This document shows, in pieces, positions 63,256 through 64,000 of a stretch of 64,000 bases of DNA; positions within the stretch are counted from its first letter, which is position 1; each line of letters starts with the position of its first letter. A model generated the notes under the pieces. The model did not search any database. It was not told the DNA's origin and saw nothing but the letters and a program-made list of their open reading frames with translations. This DNA is from an uncultured Marvinbryantia sp. Lineage in GTDB: Bacteria; Bacillota; Clostridia; Lachnospirales; Lachnospiraceae. A program made the translations under genes and the position numbers. The DNA lies in the NCBI GenBank assembly GCA_934394985.1, contig CAKRRF010000009.1, forward strand, positions 1-64,000, in the 5' to 3' direction.

Positions 63256-63292
63256 GTTTTCTCCTTTTATTACTTTGTTTCTTTTTTCTTCT

Positions 63293-64000
63293 TTACTTCT
63301 GTACCTTTGCTGCCAGATCTTTCACTACTTCCCCTGCAATAATCAGACCTGCCACCGATGGCACAAATGCCACACTTCCCGGAAGAGATCGTCGTTCTGT
63401 ACCGTTTTGCCCTGCTTCCGCTGTACCGCCGGCATTTGTTTTATAGCTGATAATCTGATCTTCCATTGGTCTGATCGGCTGTTCCTCAGAATATACAACC
63501 TTCAGCTTTTTCACTCCACGTTTTTTCAGTTCATGACGCATCACTTTGGCCAGTGGACAGACCTTCGTTTTATAAATATCTGCCACCTGAAATTTACTGG
63601 CATCCAGTTTATTGCCGGCACCCATGCTGCTCATAATCGGAATATTCAGTTCCTGTGCCTTCATGATTAATGCAATCTTTGCTGTCACAGTATCCACTGC
63701 ATCTACGATATAGTCATATTCCTCAAATGGAAATTCATCTGCATTCTCCGGAAGAAAAAAGCAATTATGAACACGCACATCTGCTTCCGGATTAATTTCC
63801 AACATGCGTTCTTTCATTACCTCTGTCTTATACTGCCCTACCGTCTTTCTGGTTGCAATAATCTGACGGTTCAGATTGGTCAGACATACCTTGTCATTAT
63901 CAATCAGATCAAATGCACCAACCCCGGTGCGCACCAATGCTTCGCATACATAACCGCCCACTCCTCCAATACCAAACACGGCTACGCGGCTGTTTGCCAG
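63293..64000 (-). CDS. tcdA: E1-like tRNA threonylcarbamoyladenosine dehydratase TcdA, 5' end missing
   Basis: The frame stays open to the right edge, where it reads LANSRVAVFGIGGVGGYVCEALVRTG, so the N-terminus lies outside. The visible 235 residues hold the ATP-binding Rossmann glycine loop, DLIDNDKVCLTNLNRQIIA with the E1-type Asn and Arg residues, YDYIVDAVDTVTAK, and SSMGAGNKLDASKFQVADIYKTKVCPLAKVMR, typical of TcdA/CsdL, which cyclises t6A to ct6A in tRNAs. Other ThiF/MoeB members are less likely. It lies 37 nt upstream of the TtcA fusion, so the pair forms a tRNA-modification unit. Confidence 0.88.
   Translation of the reverse strand: MANSRVAVFGIGGVGGYVCEALVRTGVGAFDLIDNDKVCLTNLNRQIIATRKTVGQYKTEVMKERMLEINPEADVRVHNCFFLPENADEFPFEEYDYIVDAVDTVTAKIALIMKAQELNIPIMSSMGAGNKLDASKFQVADIYKTKVCPLAKVMRHELKKRGVKKLKVVYSEEQPIRPMEDQIISYKTNAGGTAEAGQNGTERRSLPGSVAFVPSVAGLIIAGEVVKDLAAKVQK

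Overview
The window is chromosomal DNA from an anaerobic, low-to-moderate-GC, Gram-positive bacterium, almost certainly a Clostridia member of the Lachnospiraceae type (Blautia/Ruminococcus/Dorea-like). The signs are a V-type ATPase operon, a galacturonate pathway fed by a TRAP transporter, sporulation genes (spoIIE-like, yabP, yabQ, cotS-like) beside divIC and ftsH, and near-consensus sigma-A promoters. Nearly every gene lies on the minus strand. The exceptions are an LTA-synthase-like gene (5432-7528) and a YcxB-like gene (18921-19445). No prophage, transposase or CRISPR array is visible; the window is mostly housekeeping plus carbohydrate-utilisation modules. All family assignments were made by eye from the translated sequences, without database searches.

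Region by region. 1-4970 is the 5' half of a V-type ATPase operon (order ntpF, ntpI, ntpK, ntpE, ntpC, ntpG). All five Na+ ligands known from the Enterococcus hirae rotor subunit are conserved, and a triple hairpin repeat lies between ntpK and ntpE. 5053-7528 holds a small Cys-rich protein and an LTA-synthase-like sulfatase with an extra C-terminal domain. 7589-18719 is a complete D-galacturonate catabolic locus: uxaC-uxaB-uxaA-lacI, kdgA-kdgK and a TRAP transporter. The first two operons have the same promoter/operator layout. 19514-22913 holds two uroporphyrinogen-decarboxylase-fold proteins that keep a zinc-methyltransferase His-x-Cys...Cys signature, plus a LacI regulator with a 20-bp perfect operator. 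23201-25925 has a MarR regulator and a GH13 amylase-family enzyme.

26169-38727 is an ancient sporulation/division neighbourhood (HU, rqcP, yabP, yabQ, divIC, tRNA-Met, ... spoIIE, tilS, hprT, ftsH) in the order known from Bacillus. It is interrupted by trpS, an Hpt-domain protein, a phosphohexomutase and an FMN-riboswitch operon (ribU plus a creatininase-family amidohydrolase). The SpoIIE homologue lacks its membrane domain. 38851-46541 carries a CotS-like kinase-fold protein, cca, uppP, a large anchored protein of unknown function, an RNA-methyltransferase-like protein and a TPR/zinc-ribbon protein. 46726-49644 is a second, orphan TRAP transporter.

49923-59317 has a Cys-rich unknown, an RluA-family pseudouridine synthase, a cold-shock protein, hflX, a TPR lipoprotein, putP, and trkA-trkH-tetR. 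59584-62112 is a metal P-type ATPase with a small DUF6110-like partner, which resembles ferrosome (fez) operons; it has a consensus promoter and two tandem operator-like boxes. The window ends with a rhodanese-TtcA fusion and the start of a TcdA-like E1 enzyme.

The features most worth follow-up are the ferrosome-like operon and its operators, the flavin-riboswitch-controlled creatininase-family enzyme, the paired zinc-motif URO-D proteins, the reduced SpoIIE, and two families of structured intergenic repeats.
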